Shown here piece after piece: positions 1 through 6,476 of a stretch of 6,488 nt of DNA. Each line of letters starts with the position of its first letter. The first letter of the stretch is position 1. Made by a program: the position numbers and the translations under genes. Below the pieces are notes generated by a model. The model searched no databases. It was not told the DNA's origin and saw only the letters and a program-made list of their open reading frames with translations. The stretch covers positions 1 through 6,488 of the forward strand of contig SLGA01000118.1 in assembly GCA_007123985.1 (NCBI GenBank). Reading direction: 5' to 3'. This stretch comes from Balneolaceae bacterium. Lineage in GTDB: Bacteria; Bacteroidota; Rhodothermia; Balneolales; Balneolaceae.

Positions 1-582
1 CTGTTTTTTTTTTTTTTTTTCAGCTTTTATGAATGATTTATCAATCAACGGTGAATGCAGCAACACAGGCGGTGAGAAGGCTTTTGCCAATTCCATATTC
101 TTCTCAGAGTTAAACACACATCGAATTTGAGGGAAATTTGCTCTGCTTGCACCACCTGTATGAAAATCAATTCCAATATCGATCTTTGGAATAATTTCAT
201 TCATTATTATATATGCAAGTAATTTTGCTAAGGATCCGGTTTTACTACCCGGAAAGCTTCTGTTAATATCTTTACCATCTGGAACGCCACGAACATTCTG
301 AATAAACCCATAGACATTCATAAGAGGAATGGCAATTACGGTGCCTTTCTCCGGTTTTACCATGTTATTTATCAATAACCTGCGAACAATTTCTATTCCA
401 TTAATTTCGTCGCCATGAAGCCCTCCGGTAAGTAAAAGTACCGGGCCGGGATTTTCGGAGCGAATTACTCTCACAGGCAAATCAATATTAGTATGGGTTG
501 GCAGGCGTGCAATTGTGAGGTGAAGTTGCTTATCCTCTCCCCTTGCGATTTTTTCACCATTTATTTGAATAACATCAGGCAT
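1..582 (-). CDS. Succinylglutamate desuccinylase/aspartoacylase family zinc hydrolase (3' end outside window)
   Basis: This is the N-terminal 194 codons of an M14-like zinc hydrolase of the AstE/AspA superfamily (COG3608 type), a group that cleaves amide bonds of acylated amino acids or C-terminal residues. The frame is open to the window edge, so the C-terminal part is missing. Visible motifs are GGLHGDE at residues 53-59 (H56 and E59 as zinc ligands), DGKDINRSFPG at 102-112 with the family DxNR, and DFHTGG at 139-144 (H141 as third zinc ligand). The catalytic glutamate expected near the C-terminus is not in view. The ATG at 582 overlaps the end of rimK by 8 nt. A GTG one codon upstream is a possible alternative start, and the frame stays open upstream to position 630. 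No clear ribosome binding site is seen, so translational coupling to rimK is likely. Substrate is unknown; the location next to rimK suggests a glutamylated peptide or protein (inference). Residues 188-193 are encoded partly by a run of 17 A. Confidence 0.85.
   Translation of the reverse strand, partial: MPDVIQINGEKIARGEDKQLHLTIARLPTHTNIDLPVRVIRSENPGPVLLLTGGLHGDEINGIEIVRRLLINNMVKPEKGTVIAIPLMNVYGFIQNVRGVPDGKDINRSFPGSKTGSLAKLLAYIIMNEIIPKIDIGIDFHTGGASRANFPQIRCVFNSEKNMELAKAFSPPVLLHSPLIDKSFIKAEKKKKKQ
4..20. repeat. 17-base homopolymer (T on plus strand, A on coding strand)
   Basis: An uninterrupted run of 17 T on the plus strand reads as 17 A in the coding strand of the deacylase gene. It gives a Glu followed by five Lys codons and then Gln. 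The frame remains open on both sides as far as the window shows. The protein region is one where I would expect a charged helix in this family, so lysines are tolerable, but so long a run is prone to replication or transcription slippage and to sequencing or assembly length errors. Confidence 0.9.
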
Positions 583-1513
583 CACTTCTGTATTTTCTGC
601 GGGTGTTGTTTTTTTTGGCCGATTTATTAATCAACTCTTCAACATACTTAACAATTTCTGTGGCAATGTCTTTACCGGTTGATTTTTCAATTCCTTCCAG
701 CCCCGGGGAGGAATTTACTTCCAGCACGAGTGGTCCGCGTTCTGATTGGAGCATATCAACACCGGCAATGGATAAATTCATTGCTTTTGCAGCTGTGAGT
801 GCAATTTCTCTTTCTTTTTTACTCAGTTTAATAAGCTTACCGGAGCCTCCCTGGTGTAAATTTGACCGAAATTCACCTTCTTTTCCTTGACGCTTCATTG
901 CACCTACAACCTTGTTTCCAACCACAAAAGCTCTTATATCGGCCCCCTTAGCTTCCTGTATAAATTCTTGAACAATCACCCTTGCCTTCATGCTGTGAAA
1001 GGCTTCAATGATCGATTCTGCAGCTTTTTTTGTGGGTGCTAATACCACACCGTAGCCTTGTGTACCTTCAAGAAGTTTAACAATGAGCGGAGCTCCGCCA
1101 ACTGAATCGATAATTTTGGCGACTTCTTTACTATAGTTGGTAAATACGGTTTTTGGCATACCTACGTTGGAACGGGCCAAAATCTGTAAACTTCTGAGCT
1201 TATCCCTTGATCGGACAAGAGACTGGCTTTCAACGACTGATGGAATATTCATCATCTCGAACTGACGAACTACTGCAGCACCGTAAAATGTAACAGATGC
1301 GCCAATTCTTGGTATAACTGCGTGTACATTTTTGATTTTCTCACCATTATAAAAAATCGCCGGACTGTCTTGCTCAATTACAATGTCGCATTTCAGGTGG
1401 TCTAATACTACGGCTCGATGGCCTCTGTTTTCTATTGCTTCCACCAGGCGTTTTGTGGAGTACAGGGCTCTGTTTCTAGATAAAATAACTATACGCTTCT
1501 CTTTGTCTTGCAT
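575..1513 (-). CDS. rimK: RimK, ribosomal protein S6-L-glutamate ligase (ATP-grasp)
   Basis: This 312-residue protein aligns by eye with E. coli RimK over nearly its whole length. RimK is the ATP-dependent enzyme that adds glutamate residues to the C-terminus of ribosomal protein S6 in the cytosol. The N-terminal domain carries VIPRIGASVTFYG (67-78) and the conserved RSRDKLRSLQ (101-110). The ATP-grasp core shows K146, the glycine-rich EGTQGYGV (149-156), QEFI (182-185), DIR (192-194) and FRSNLHQGG (215-223). Metal-binding residues are D253, E265 and N267, within GVDM and EVNSSPGLEG. The C-terminal 18 residues form a basic, low-complexity tail that is encoded over an A8 tract. The ATG follows the stop codon of the protease gene with no gap (TAAATG), which implies translational coupling. 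Some RimK relatives act on other substrates (for example cofactor F420 or LysW), but the close match to the enterobacterial enzyme favours S6. Confidence 0.93.
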   Translation of the reverse strand: MQDKEKRIVILSRNRALYSTKRLVEAIENRGHRAVVLDHLKCDIVIEQDSPAIFYNGEKIKNVHAVIPRIGASVTFYGAAVVRQFEMMNIPSVVESQSLVRSRDKLRSLQILARSNVGMPKTVFTNYSKEVAKIIDSVGGAPLIVKLLEGTQGYGVVLAPTKKAAESIIEAFHSMKARVIVQEFIQEAKGADIRAFVVGNKVVGAMKRQGKEGEFRSNLHQGGSGKLIKLSKKEREIALTAAKAMNLSIAGVDMLQSERGPLVLEVNSSPGLEGIEKSTGKDIATEIVKYVEELINKSAKKNNTRRKYRSDA

Positions 1514-1969
1514 TTAATTTGTTTGATTGGATAAAAATTTTTGAGATACATCAACTATAAATTTATCGGTTAGAAATCTTCTCCCGATAAGCATAGGATA
1601 TTTCATTTTTGATCTGTCTGTAAGTGAAAGCTGAATCTTAAATAGAGTACCGTAAAAATGAATCTTTTGTTTAATGATTACTCGCTCTTCAATTTCACCA
1701 TTTGAACTTCTGACGCGTTTAATTTTATGAACCGGTGCGTTGTACTGTTTTTCTTCATACTCGGGATGATTGGGATCTAACACATAAAATTTAGCATGAA
1801 GTCTGCCTTTTACTTTTTCAACGGTGATATCATGGCAGTGCAGACTGGATGTATAAGCACCCGTATCAATTTTTGCATCAATATTAAAAATAGATAGCTC
1901 CGGAAGGTCTATTTTTTCTATACGCCCAATAATTTTCTTTGATTTTTTATTTAGCAATGAGCCGTCCAT
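1514..1969 (-). CDS. RimB-like ATP-dependent zinc protease family protein (DUF785/COG4067)
   Basis: This 151-residue protein belongs to the family annotated as 'ATP-dependent zinc protease' or 'RimK/LysX family protein'. The family is predicted to adopt a retropepsin-like aspartyl protease fold. The key motif is IDAKIDTGAYTSSLH at residues 30-44, with the putative catalytic aspartate D35 in D-T-G-A. Further family landmarks are RVRSSNGEIEERVI (85-98) and DRSKMKYPMLIGRRFL (118-133), the latter resembling the hydrophobic-Gly motif that completes a retropepsin active site. There is no signal peptide or membrane helix, so it should be cytosolic. It is the first gene of the operon, directly followed by rimK. 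In Pseudomonas a homologous protease, RimB, is encoded with rimK and modulates S6 glutamylation, so an equivalent trimming role is likely. No Shine-Dalgarno sequence is seen before the ATG at 1969. The name 'zinc protease' is historical, and the visible motif argues for aspartyl chemistry. Confidence 0.85.
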   Translation of the reverse strand: MDGSLLNKKSKKIIGRIEKIDLPELSIFNIDAKIDTGAYTSSLHCHDITVEKVKGRLHAKFYVLDPNHPEYEEKQYNAPVHKIKRVRSSNGEIEERVIIKQKIHFYGTLFKIQLSLTDRSKMKYPMLIGRRFLTDKFIVDVSQKFLSNQTN

Positions 1970-2057
1970 ATCGATGTAAAAAATAAGGCCTTTTTAGCTC
2001 GTGTGCATTCACTATTTTAAAGCTTCATTTTTCAAAAAAAAATTGTCCTTATTTAAA
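1970..2057. promoter_or_regulatory. Divergent intergenic region expected to hold two promoters
   Basis: These 88 nt separate the starts of the leftward protease-rimK operon and the rightward PLP-enzyme gene, so promoters for both must lie here or just inside the genes. The region is very AT-rich, with an A9 run at 2034-2042. It contains the perfect 8-bp palindrome AAGGCCTT at 1985-1992, whose pairing can be extended through one mismatch on each side. I could not identify a convincing -35/-10 pair or a Bacteroidota -33/-7 pair in either direction. Neither flanking ATG has a Shine-Dalgarno sequence. Confidence 0.5.
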
Positions 2058-3125
2058 ATGATCGATATACCAGACAAACCAATACTGCTTTTAGATGAAA
2101 AAAGATGCCGAAATAACATCAAACGAATGGCTGATAAAGCCAAAGCTGCCGGGTGTGAATTCAGGCCACATTTCAAAACACATCAATCAGCAACAATAGG
2201 AGAATGGTTTCGTGAGCATGAGATAAAAGGAATTACCGTATCCTCCATTTCGATGGCGGAGTACTTTTGCAACAACGGATGGGATGATATTACAATTGCA
2301 TTCCCTTTTTTCTTATCACAGATTAATGCTTTAAAGGTACTTAATCAGAAATGCAGTCTTAGGTTATTTGTAAACTCGGTTCGTGATGTGAAATTACTGT
2401 CTGAGAATTTATCCAATGATTTTCGGGTCTACATTGAGCTTGATACAGGGTACACTCGAAGCGGAATTCCGCAAAACAACAACGACTTAATCACTTCCAT
2501 AATTAATGCGTGCAGCGAGATAAGCCACGTACACTTCCATGGATTTTACGTTCATCATGGTGGTACATATCAAGCAAAAGGAATCGAAGAAATTAAACGT
2601 ATTATTGCACCAACACTATCTGTTTATCAAGAGATGAGACAGGTGTTTCCTGATGCAAAATTTTCCCTTGGCGATACTCCATCGGCAAGCGTACTTTCTG
2701 ATTTCGACAATGTTGATGAATTAAGCCCAGGTAATTTTGTGTTTTATGACTGGATGCAAACACAGATAGGTAGCTGTACTCTTAACGACGTTGCCTTATT
2801 TGTATTACTGCCCATAGCTCAGGTTTTAAAAGTTCAAAATCAGGCAATACTACACGGCGGCGCTGTTCATCTTTCTAAAGATTTTATTGAGAATGAATGC
2901 GGAAGAAACTATGGCCAGGTTGTTAGATACACCAGGGAGAATGTTATTAGTGAACCGGCATATATTACTTCACTTTCGCAGGAGCACGGAATCCTGAATG
3001 CAACACCTGATAATGTGCAAGATTATGTGATAATATGCCCTGTTCACTCCTGCTTAACTGCAAATCTTCATTCATTTTACCTCACGGCTGATGGTAAGAA
3101 AATTGAAAAAAAAGTACTCTCATGA
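2058..3125 (+). CDS. D-serine dehydratase/D-threonine aldolase-family PLP enzyme (DSD1-like)
   Basis: A 355-residue fold-type III pyridoxal-phosphate enzyme with an alanine racemase-like N-terminal barrel and a DSD1-type C-terminal domain. PLP should be bound by K40 in RPHFKTH (36-42), the signature of this family. Near the C-terminus, PVHSC (328-332) provides H330 and C332. In eukaryotic D-serine dehydratase the catalytic zinc is held by a His-x-Cys pair, whereas classical D-threonine aldolase uses His-x-Asp. The motif therefore leans towards a D-serine dehydratase or 3-hydroxyaspartate dehydratase-like activity, though the exact D-hydroxyamino acid cannot be fixed. I chose the ATG at 2058 because the protein then begins directly with the family-like segment IPDKPILLLDEKRCRNNI. 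An upstream in-frame GTG at 2001 would add 19 residues of low-quality sequence running through the A9 tract. The TGA overlaps the ATG of the next gene (ATGA), so the two are co-translated. The protein is likely cytosolic. Confidence 0.85.
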   Translation: MIDIPDKPILLLDEKRCRNNIKRMADKAKAAGCEFRPHFKTHQSATIGEWFREHEIKGITVSSISMAEYFCNNGWDDITIAFPFFLSQINALKVLNQKCSLRLFVNSVRDVKLLSENLSNDFRVYIELDTGYTRSGIPQNNNDLITSIINACSEISHVHFHGFYVHHGGTYQAKGIEEIKRIIAPTLSVYQEMRQVFPDAKFSLGDTPSASVLSDFDNVDELSPGNFVFYDWMQTQIGSCTLNDVALFVLLPIAQVLKVQNQAILHGGAVHLSKDFIENECGRNYGQVVRYTRENVISEPAYITSLSQEHGILNATPDNVQDYVIICPVHSCLTANLHSFYLTADGKKIEKKVLS

Positions 3126-3625
3126 ATCCAAAGCTTACCGTTGAAGAGAAATATTCTCAGCACTGGCCGTTTGTTTGTGTATTAAGTTTAATCGTTGCCG
3201 GTGCGTTGTTTTATAACTATCAGATAACGGAGAATATACTTCTTGAAGGTTATCTGCGCCTTGCATCATTTGGTTTTCTTGCACTTTCAATACTGAGTTA
3301 TTTCAAGATCCGGGATGGTAAAGTGCTGATAGACCTTGAAACAGACACGGAAGGGGTATTAAAGGTTATGTACAGTGTTCGGAACAATTACATACACAGT
3401 GAAGAGTGGACAGTTAAAGAACTGAATGAGATAAAAGTTGATGAAATGCCTAACCGAAGTTTGTATAACGATTTAATGAAAAAAGACAGATGTGTTCGCT
3501 TCAAGAGAAAAAAAGAAGAAGACTGGATCTATTTCAATAAGATAAATGGCCGCGTGATACCATTTACACAGGAAAACGCAGAAAAAATAAAAACATATCT
3601 GGTAAATCTGAAAAACGGATTATAA
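3122..3625 (+). CDS. Hypothetical membrane protein with two N-terminal helices
   Basis: I do not recognise this 167-residue protein. It has a short polar N-terminus and two hydrophobic segments, about residues 15-32 and 43-62, separated by a short loop with acidic residues. A soluble domain of about 100 residues follows, rich in charged residues and apparently mixed beta/alpha. It contains a Lys/Arg-Glu cluster (RFKRKKEED, 126-134). The two-helix hairpin followed by a compact domain is reminiscent of small bacterial PH-like membrane proteins, but I see no motif that proves this. Its ATG overlaps the stop of the D-serine dehydratase-like gene by 4 nt, so it is co-transcribed and probably translationally coupled. 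Any functional link to D-amino acid metabolism is only inferred from this. The gene ends against the convergent pssA gene, sharing the TTATAA that holds both stop codons. Confidence 0.75.
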   Translation: MNPKLTVEEKYSQHWPFVCVLSLIVAGALFYNYQITENILLEGYLRLASFGFLALSILSYFKIRDGKVLIDLETDTEGVLKVMYSVRNNYIHSEEWTVKELNEIKVDEMPNRSLYNDLMKKDRCVRFKRKKEEDWIYFNKINGRVIPFTQENAEKIKTYLVNLKNGL

Positions 3626-4429
3626 GCCCTCTTCAAGTGGATCTGGATCATCTGTGAATGCCTGCTTCCAAAAGATATAAACCCCCATTGCCAGCCCTTT
3701 TATTATAAAGAAAGAGAACACAAACATCAGTCCGATATCCTGAAATATCACGATGATTACAAAATAAATAGCCAGTAGAATAAGTCTGTTCTTGTGCTTT
3801 TTTATAGATTCTCTGTCAAATTTCGGGATTTTATCAAACGGAATGGTACTGACCATTAAAAAAGAGAGAAGAACCAGAACGGGTACCAATACTGACAACA
3901 CACCATGATTTAAACCTTCAAAAATATCCATTCTGTTCATAAATGTGAGATAAAATGCTGCGAGCATTATTGCATAAGCCGGTGAAGGCAAACCTCTAAA
4001 GTAGTCGTACTGAACAGTTTTTGATTCTACATTAAAACGGGCAAGGCGAATCGAACCGCAAATTGGTGCAAGTGCACTTAGTAAAATGCCAACTATACCC
4101 ATCTCAAAAAATGCGACGTGATAGATCAGAAATCCCGGTGCTACGCCAAACGAAACTACATCACTGAGAGAATCGAGCTCCATTCCAAACTCGCTTGTGG
4201 AGTTCGTTAAACGAGCCATAAAGCCATCCAAAACATCAAACATCCCTGCCAATACAATCAGCCATGCACCCATCATCAGGTTTCCGTCAGATACCAATAT
4301 CATAGACAGAAAACCACAAAAGAGGTTCATCAATGTAAAGAAACTGGGTACTACAAAGCGGGGAATGGGTTTAATTTTACGGGGTTTTAACCGCTTTCTG
4401 AACCGCTTCTTTTGTATTGGGTATTTCAT
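3620..4429 (-). CDS. pssA: CDP-diacylglycerol-serine O-phosphatidyltransferase (phosphatidylserine synthase)
   Basis: PssA joins CDP-diacylglycerol and L-serine to make phosphatidylserine in the inner membrane, the substrate of the neighbouring Psd. The CDP-alcohol phosphotransferase signature D-G-x2-A-R-x8-G-x3-D-x3-D is complete: D68, G69, A72, R73, G82, D86 and D90. Several hydrophobic helices follow, as expected for the integral-membrane type (type II) enzyme. I place the start at the ATG at 4429, giving 269 residues, 22 nt after the psd stop. The N-terminus is then a basic segment (KKRFRKRLKPRK) leading into the first helix. An in-frame ATG at 4507 would add 26 residues read from the alternate frame of the psd 3' end, with no family resemblance, so I consider it spurious. 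It is the last gene of the rseP-psd-pssA operon, and no terminator hairpin is visible at its end, where it meets the convergent gene. Confidence 0.93.
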   Translation of the reverse strand: MKYPIQKKRFRKRLKPRKIKPIPRFVVPSFFTLMNLFCGFLSMILVSDGNLMMGAWLIVLAGMFDVLDGFMARLTNSTSEFGMELDSLSDVVSFGVAPGFLIYHVAFFEMGIVGILLSALAPICGSIRLARFNVESKTVQYDYFRGLPSPAYAIMLAAFYLTFMNRMDIFEGLNHGVLSVLVPVLVLLSFLMVSTIPFDKIPKFDRESIKKHKNRLILLAIYFVIIVIFQDIGLMFVFSFFIIKGLAMGVYIFWKQAFTDDPDPLEEGL

Positions 4430-4451
4430 TCGGTATGTCTGTTTTGCAAAA

Positions 4452-5126
4452 TCAGATAGAATCCTCTCCTGCTTTCGGCAGTTTAGCGAGAATGGACTCT
4501 CCGGCAACCGTAATATCCCCTTTTTTTACAAGTATTTCAGTGTTTTCGGGTAGTAGCACATCCATTCGGGATCCGAATTTCATTATACCAAATCGATCTC
4601 CCGCATTCAATCTATCACCTTCTTTAAGATGATAAACAATTCGCCTTGCAAGAAAACCGGTAATTTGTTTGAAGAGTATCTTTGTACCGTTGGAGTGCTT
4701 TACCCCAAAATGGGCACGCTCGTTTTGTTCAGAGGCATGATCTTCCCAGGCCATCAGATACTTTCCGGGATAATATCGAAGGTATTCCAGCGCTCCGGAA
4801 ACAGGATTTCTGTTAACATGAACATTTAACGGTGAAAGAAAAATGCTAATCTGAATTGCCTTGGATTTCATGTATTCAGGTTCATCAACAGGCTGAATCA
4901 AAACAACTTTTCCATCAGCGGGGGAAATTACAAAATTGTTATCCGGATCTTCAGGCGGAAATCTGTCGGGATCGCGAAAGAAATAGAGAATTAAACCGCA
5001 TAAAGCCAGTAATAACGGATAGATAATCCAGCCTAACCAGCCGGGAGCAAATGACACAGCGTAGCCAACAACAAAACTGAAAACAAAAACCACAATAATT
5101 GTCGGGAAACCTTCTTTAGCGAGCAT
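4452..5126 (-). CDS. psd: Phosphatidylserine decarboxylase proenzyme (PSD-A type)
   Basis: Psd decarboxylates phosphatidylserine to phosphatidylethanolamine at the inner membrane. This 224-residue protein has the length of the short PSD-A/archaetidylserine decarboxylase-like class rather than the roughly 320-residue E. coli form. Two hydrophobic stretches (about 9-26 and 30-50) anchor the N-terminus. SPADGKV (68-74) and NVHVNRNP (101-108) provide the conserved D71 and H103 expected to drive self-processing. KFGSR (183-187) contains the Gly185-Ser186 cleavage site, at which the proenzyme splits into beta and alpha chains and Ser186 becomes the pyruvoyl cofactor. The ATG lies 3 nt after the rseP stop and is preceded by a strong GGAGG. 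The downstream pssA supplies its substrate. The order (decarboxylase before synthase) is a common arrangement in Bacteroidota-like genomes. Confidence 0.94.
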   Translation of the reverse strand: MLAKEGFPTIIVVFVFSFVVGYAVSFAPGWLGWIIYPLLLALCGLILYFFRDPDRFPPEDPDNNFVISPADGKVVLIQPVDEPEYMKSKAIQISIFLSPLNVHVNRNPVSGALEYLRYYPGKYLMAWEDHASEQNERAHFGVKHSNGTKILFKQITGFLARRIVYHLKEGDRLNAGDRFGIMKFGSRMDVLLPENTEILVKKGDITVAGESILAKLPKAGEDSI

Positions 5127-5129
5127 AAA

Positions 5130-6476
5130 TTAACCTCCGAAGGTTCTTAAAATGTCATTAAATGTTATAAGGATGAATAGCCCGATCAAAAAGATGAAGC
5201 CCAGCTGCTGTAAACCCATACGAACTTTGGGTGAAGGTTCTCTTCGGGTTATTCCCTCATAAACAAGAAACATAAAGTGGCCTCCATCGAGCGCAGGGAT
5301 GGGCAGCATATTCATAATTGCGAGTGTAATACTAAGAAAAGCGGTAATATTCCAGAACCCTCGCCAGCCTCCTGCATCGGTTGCTTCCCGCGTTATATTT
5401 GCGATGGCAACAGGTCCTCCGAGATTTTCTCTTACTGATATGTCTCCCGAAAACATCCTCCCGATACCTTTAATGATACCAAAAAATGTATCGTTTGTGC
5501 GGTCCAGGCCTACACCAAACGACTGGGCGGCATTGTATGATTTTTGCTGAAGTTCAAACACATCAGCAGGATGAGGTGCCTGGATTCCGATAGTTTTTGT
5601 TTCAGGATCCGGTGTTACCTCAAGTGCGACGATCTCTCCGCCACGAATTACATCTACGTTTAACGTTTCTTCGCTGTTTTGAATAATTGTAACAAGCTGT
5701 AGCCAGTAATTAACCTCTTCACCGTTCACAGCAACTATACGATCACCGGGCTCTAACCCGGCTGCATAAGCCGGACTTCCATCCAGAACTCGTGAGACTT
5801 CACTAGGCAACGCATTCGTTTCATCAATAAAACGCCCTTCTCTGTTTATCAGATCGAGAAAATTTGGGGGAGTTGGGATAGTAAGCGTCTCCCCTTCTCG
5901 CTCCACAAGAAAGCTTAATTCCCTGTCGGTTATTGATGATGGACTAAATAGCTGATTAAAATACTCTACTTCCCTGCCATTAACACCAATCAGTTTGTCA
6001 CCGGTTTGTAACCCGATTTGAGATGCAACACTACCTTCCTGAACATAAATACCATCAACTGATCGAACAGGAACAACGGTTTCTCCGTAACTCCACGCCA
6101 TCCCGGCATAGATAAATACTGCAAGTATCATGTTGAAAATTACCCCCGCAAGAATCACAACGGTTCTCTGCCAAACGGGCCTGCTCCTGAATTCATCCGG
6201 TTTTATCTCATCGTCAACAAAACTATCATCCATTGACTCATCAATCATACCGGCTATCTGAACATATCCACCCAAGGGTGTTGCTCCTACCACATATTCA
6301 GTTTCGCCTTTTTTAAATCCAAAAATTTTTGGAGGAAAGCCGATAGAAAATTTATTGACTCTCATCTTAAAGTATTTTGCTGCAAGGAAATGCCCTAACT
6401 CATGTATCGTTACAAGAATAAAAATAGCGGCAATAAAAACCAGAATAGTTGTAGATAAGCTTAGAATCCAGTCCAT
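5130..6476 (-). CDS. rseP: RseP-type site-2 zinc metalloprotease (M50B)
   Basis: This 448-residue intramembrane protease has the full RseP architecture. The first helix carries the zinc site HELGH (25-29) with catalytic E26. GATPLGGYVQIAGM (64-77) follows, as in other RseP proteins. A second helix (about 104-126) includes the GxxxN element GVIFN. Two PDZ domains lie at roughly 132-200 and 225-295, each with a carboxylate-loop-like SxAxxxGLxxGD stretch. The third helix (about 373-392) leads into the second zinc motif LDGGH (396-400, D397), and a final helix spans about 424-442. RseP cleaves membrane-embedded substrates such as anti-sigma factors (after a site-1 cut) and remnant signal peptides. 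There is a short acidic insert at 79-95 (DESMDDSFVDDE) before helix 2. The ATG at 6476 has only 12 nt upstream in view, so its promoter and any preceding gene cannot be judged. It is the first visible gene of the envelope operon. Confidence 0.94.
   Translation of the reverse strand: MDWILSLSTTILVFIAAIFILVTIHELGHFLAAKYFKMRVNKFSIGFPPKIFGFKKGETEYVVGATPLGGYVQIAGMIDESMDDSFVDDEIKPDEFRSRPVWQRTVVILAGVIFNMILAVFIYAGMAWSYGETVVPVRSVDGIYVQEGSVASQIGLQTGDKLIGVNGREVEYFNQLFSPSSITDRELSFLVEREGETLTIPTPPNFLDLINREGRFIDETNALPSEVSRVLDGSPAYAAGLEPGDRIVAVNGEEVNYWLQLVTIIQNSEETLNVDVIRGGEIVALEVTPDPETKTIGIQAPHPADVFELQQKSYNAAQSFGVGLDRTNDTFFGIIKGIGRMFSGDISVRENLGGPVAIANITREATDAGGWRGFWNITAFLSITLAIMNMLPIPALDGGHFMFLVYEGITRREPSPKVRMGLQQLGFIFLIGLFILITFNDILRTFGG
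5134..5138 (-). promoter_or_regulatory. Shine-Dalgarno site of psd inside the end of rseP
   Basis: Read on the minus strand, GGAGG ends 7 nt before the psd ATG, followed by TTAATTT. It lies within the last two glycine codons of rseP. It is the only textbook ribosome binding site I see in the window, supports the psd start at 5126, and shows that psd is translated from the rseP message. Confidence 0.8.

Noticed and set aside
603..890. Open frames antisense to rimK, and similar ones opposite pssA, psd and rseP
   Set aside because: They lie entirely opposite well-conserved genes and their translations show no recognisable domain, so they are shadow frames.
2001..2057. Upstream in-frame GTG as the start of the PLP-enzyme gene
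   Set aside because: It adds 19 residues rich in Phe and Lys that run through the A9 tract and intergenic DNA. The family-like N-terminus begins at the ATG at 2058.
1970..2057. Specific -35/-10 or Bacteroidota -33/-7 promoter boxes
   Set aside because: Some TTG-like and TA-rich elements are present, but none has both boxes at the right spacing, so I do not place individual promoters.
1968..2068. Inverted repeat ATATCGAT / ATCGATAT flanking the divergent intergenic region at the two start codons
   Set aside because: Arms of 8 bp about 85 bp apart in AT-rich DNA are expected fairly often by chance, and both arms overlap coding sequence. It is not convincing as a shared operator without conservation.
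4442..4451. Perfect palindrome TTTTGCAAAA between psd and pssA
   Set aside because: There is no loop, so it cannot act as a hairpin terminator. A low-complexity 10-bp palindrome alone is weak evidence for a regulator site.
4430..4507. A longer PssA starting at 4507
   Set aside because: It would overlap the psd coding region by 56 nt, and the extra 26 residues are just the alternate frame of conserved psd codons. The ATG at 4429 gives a normal N-terminus.
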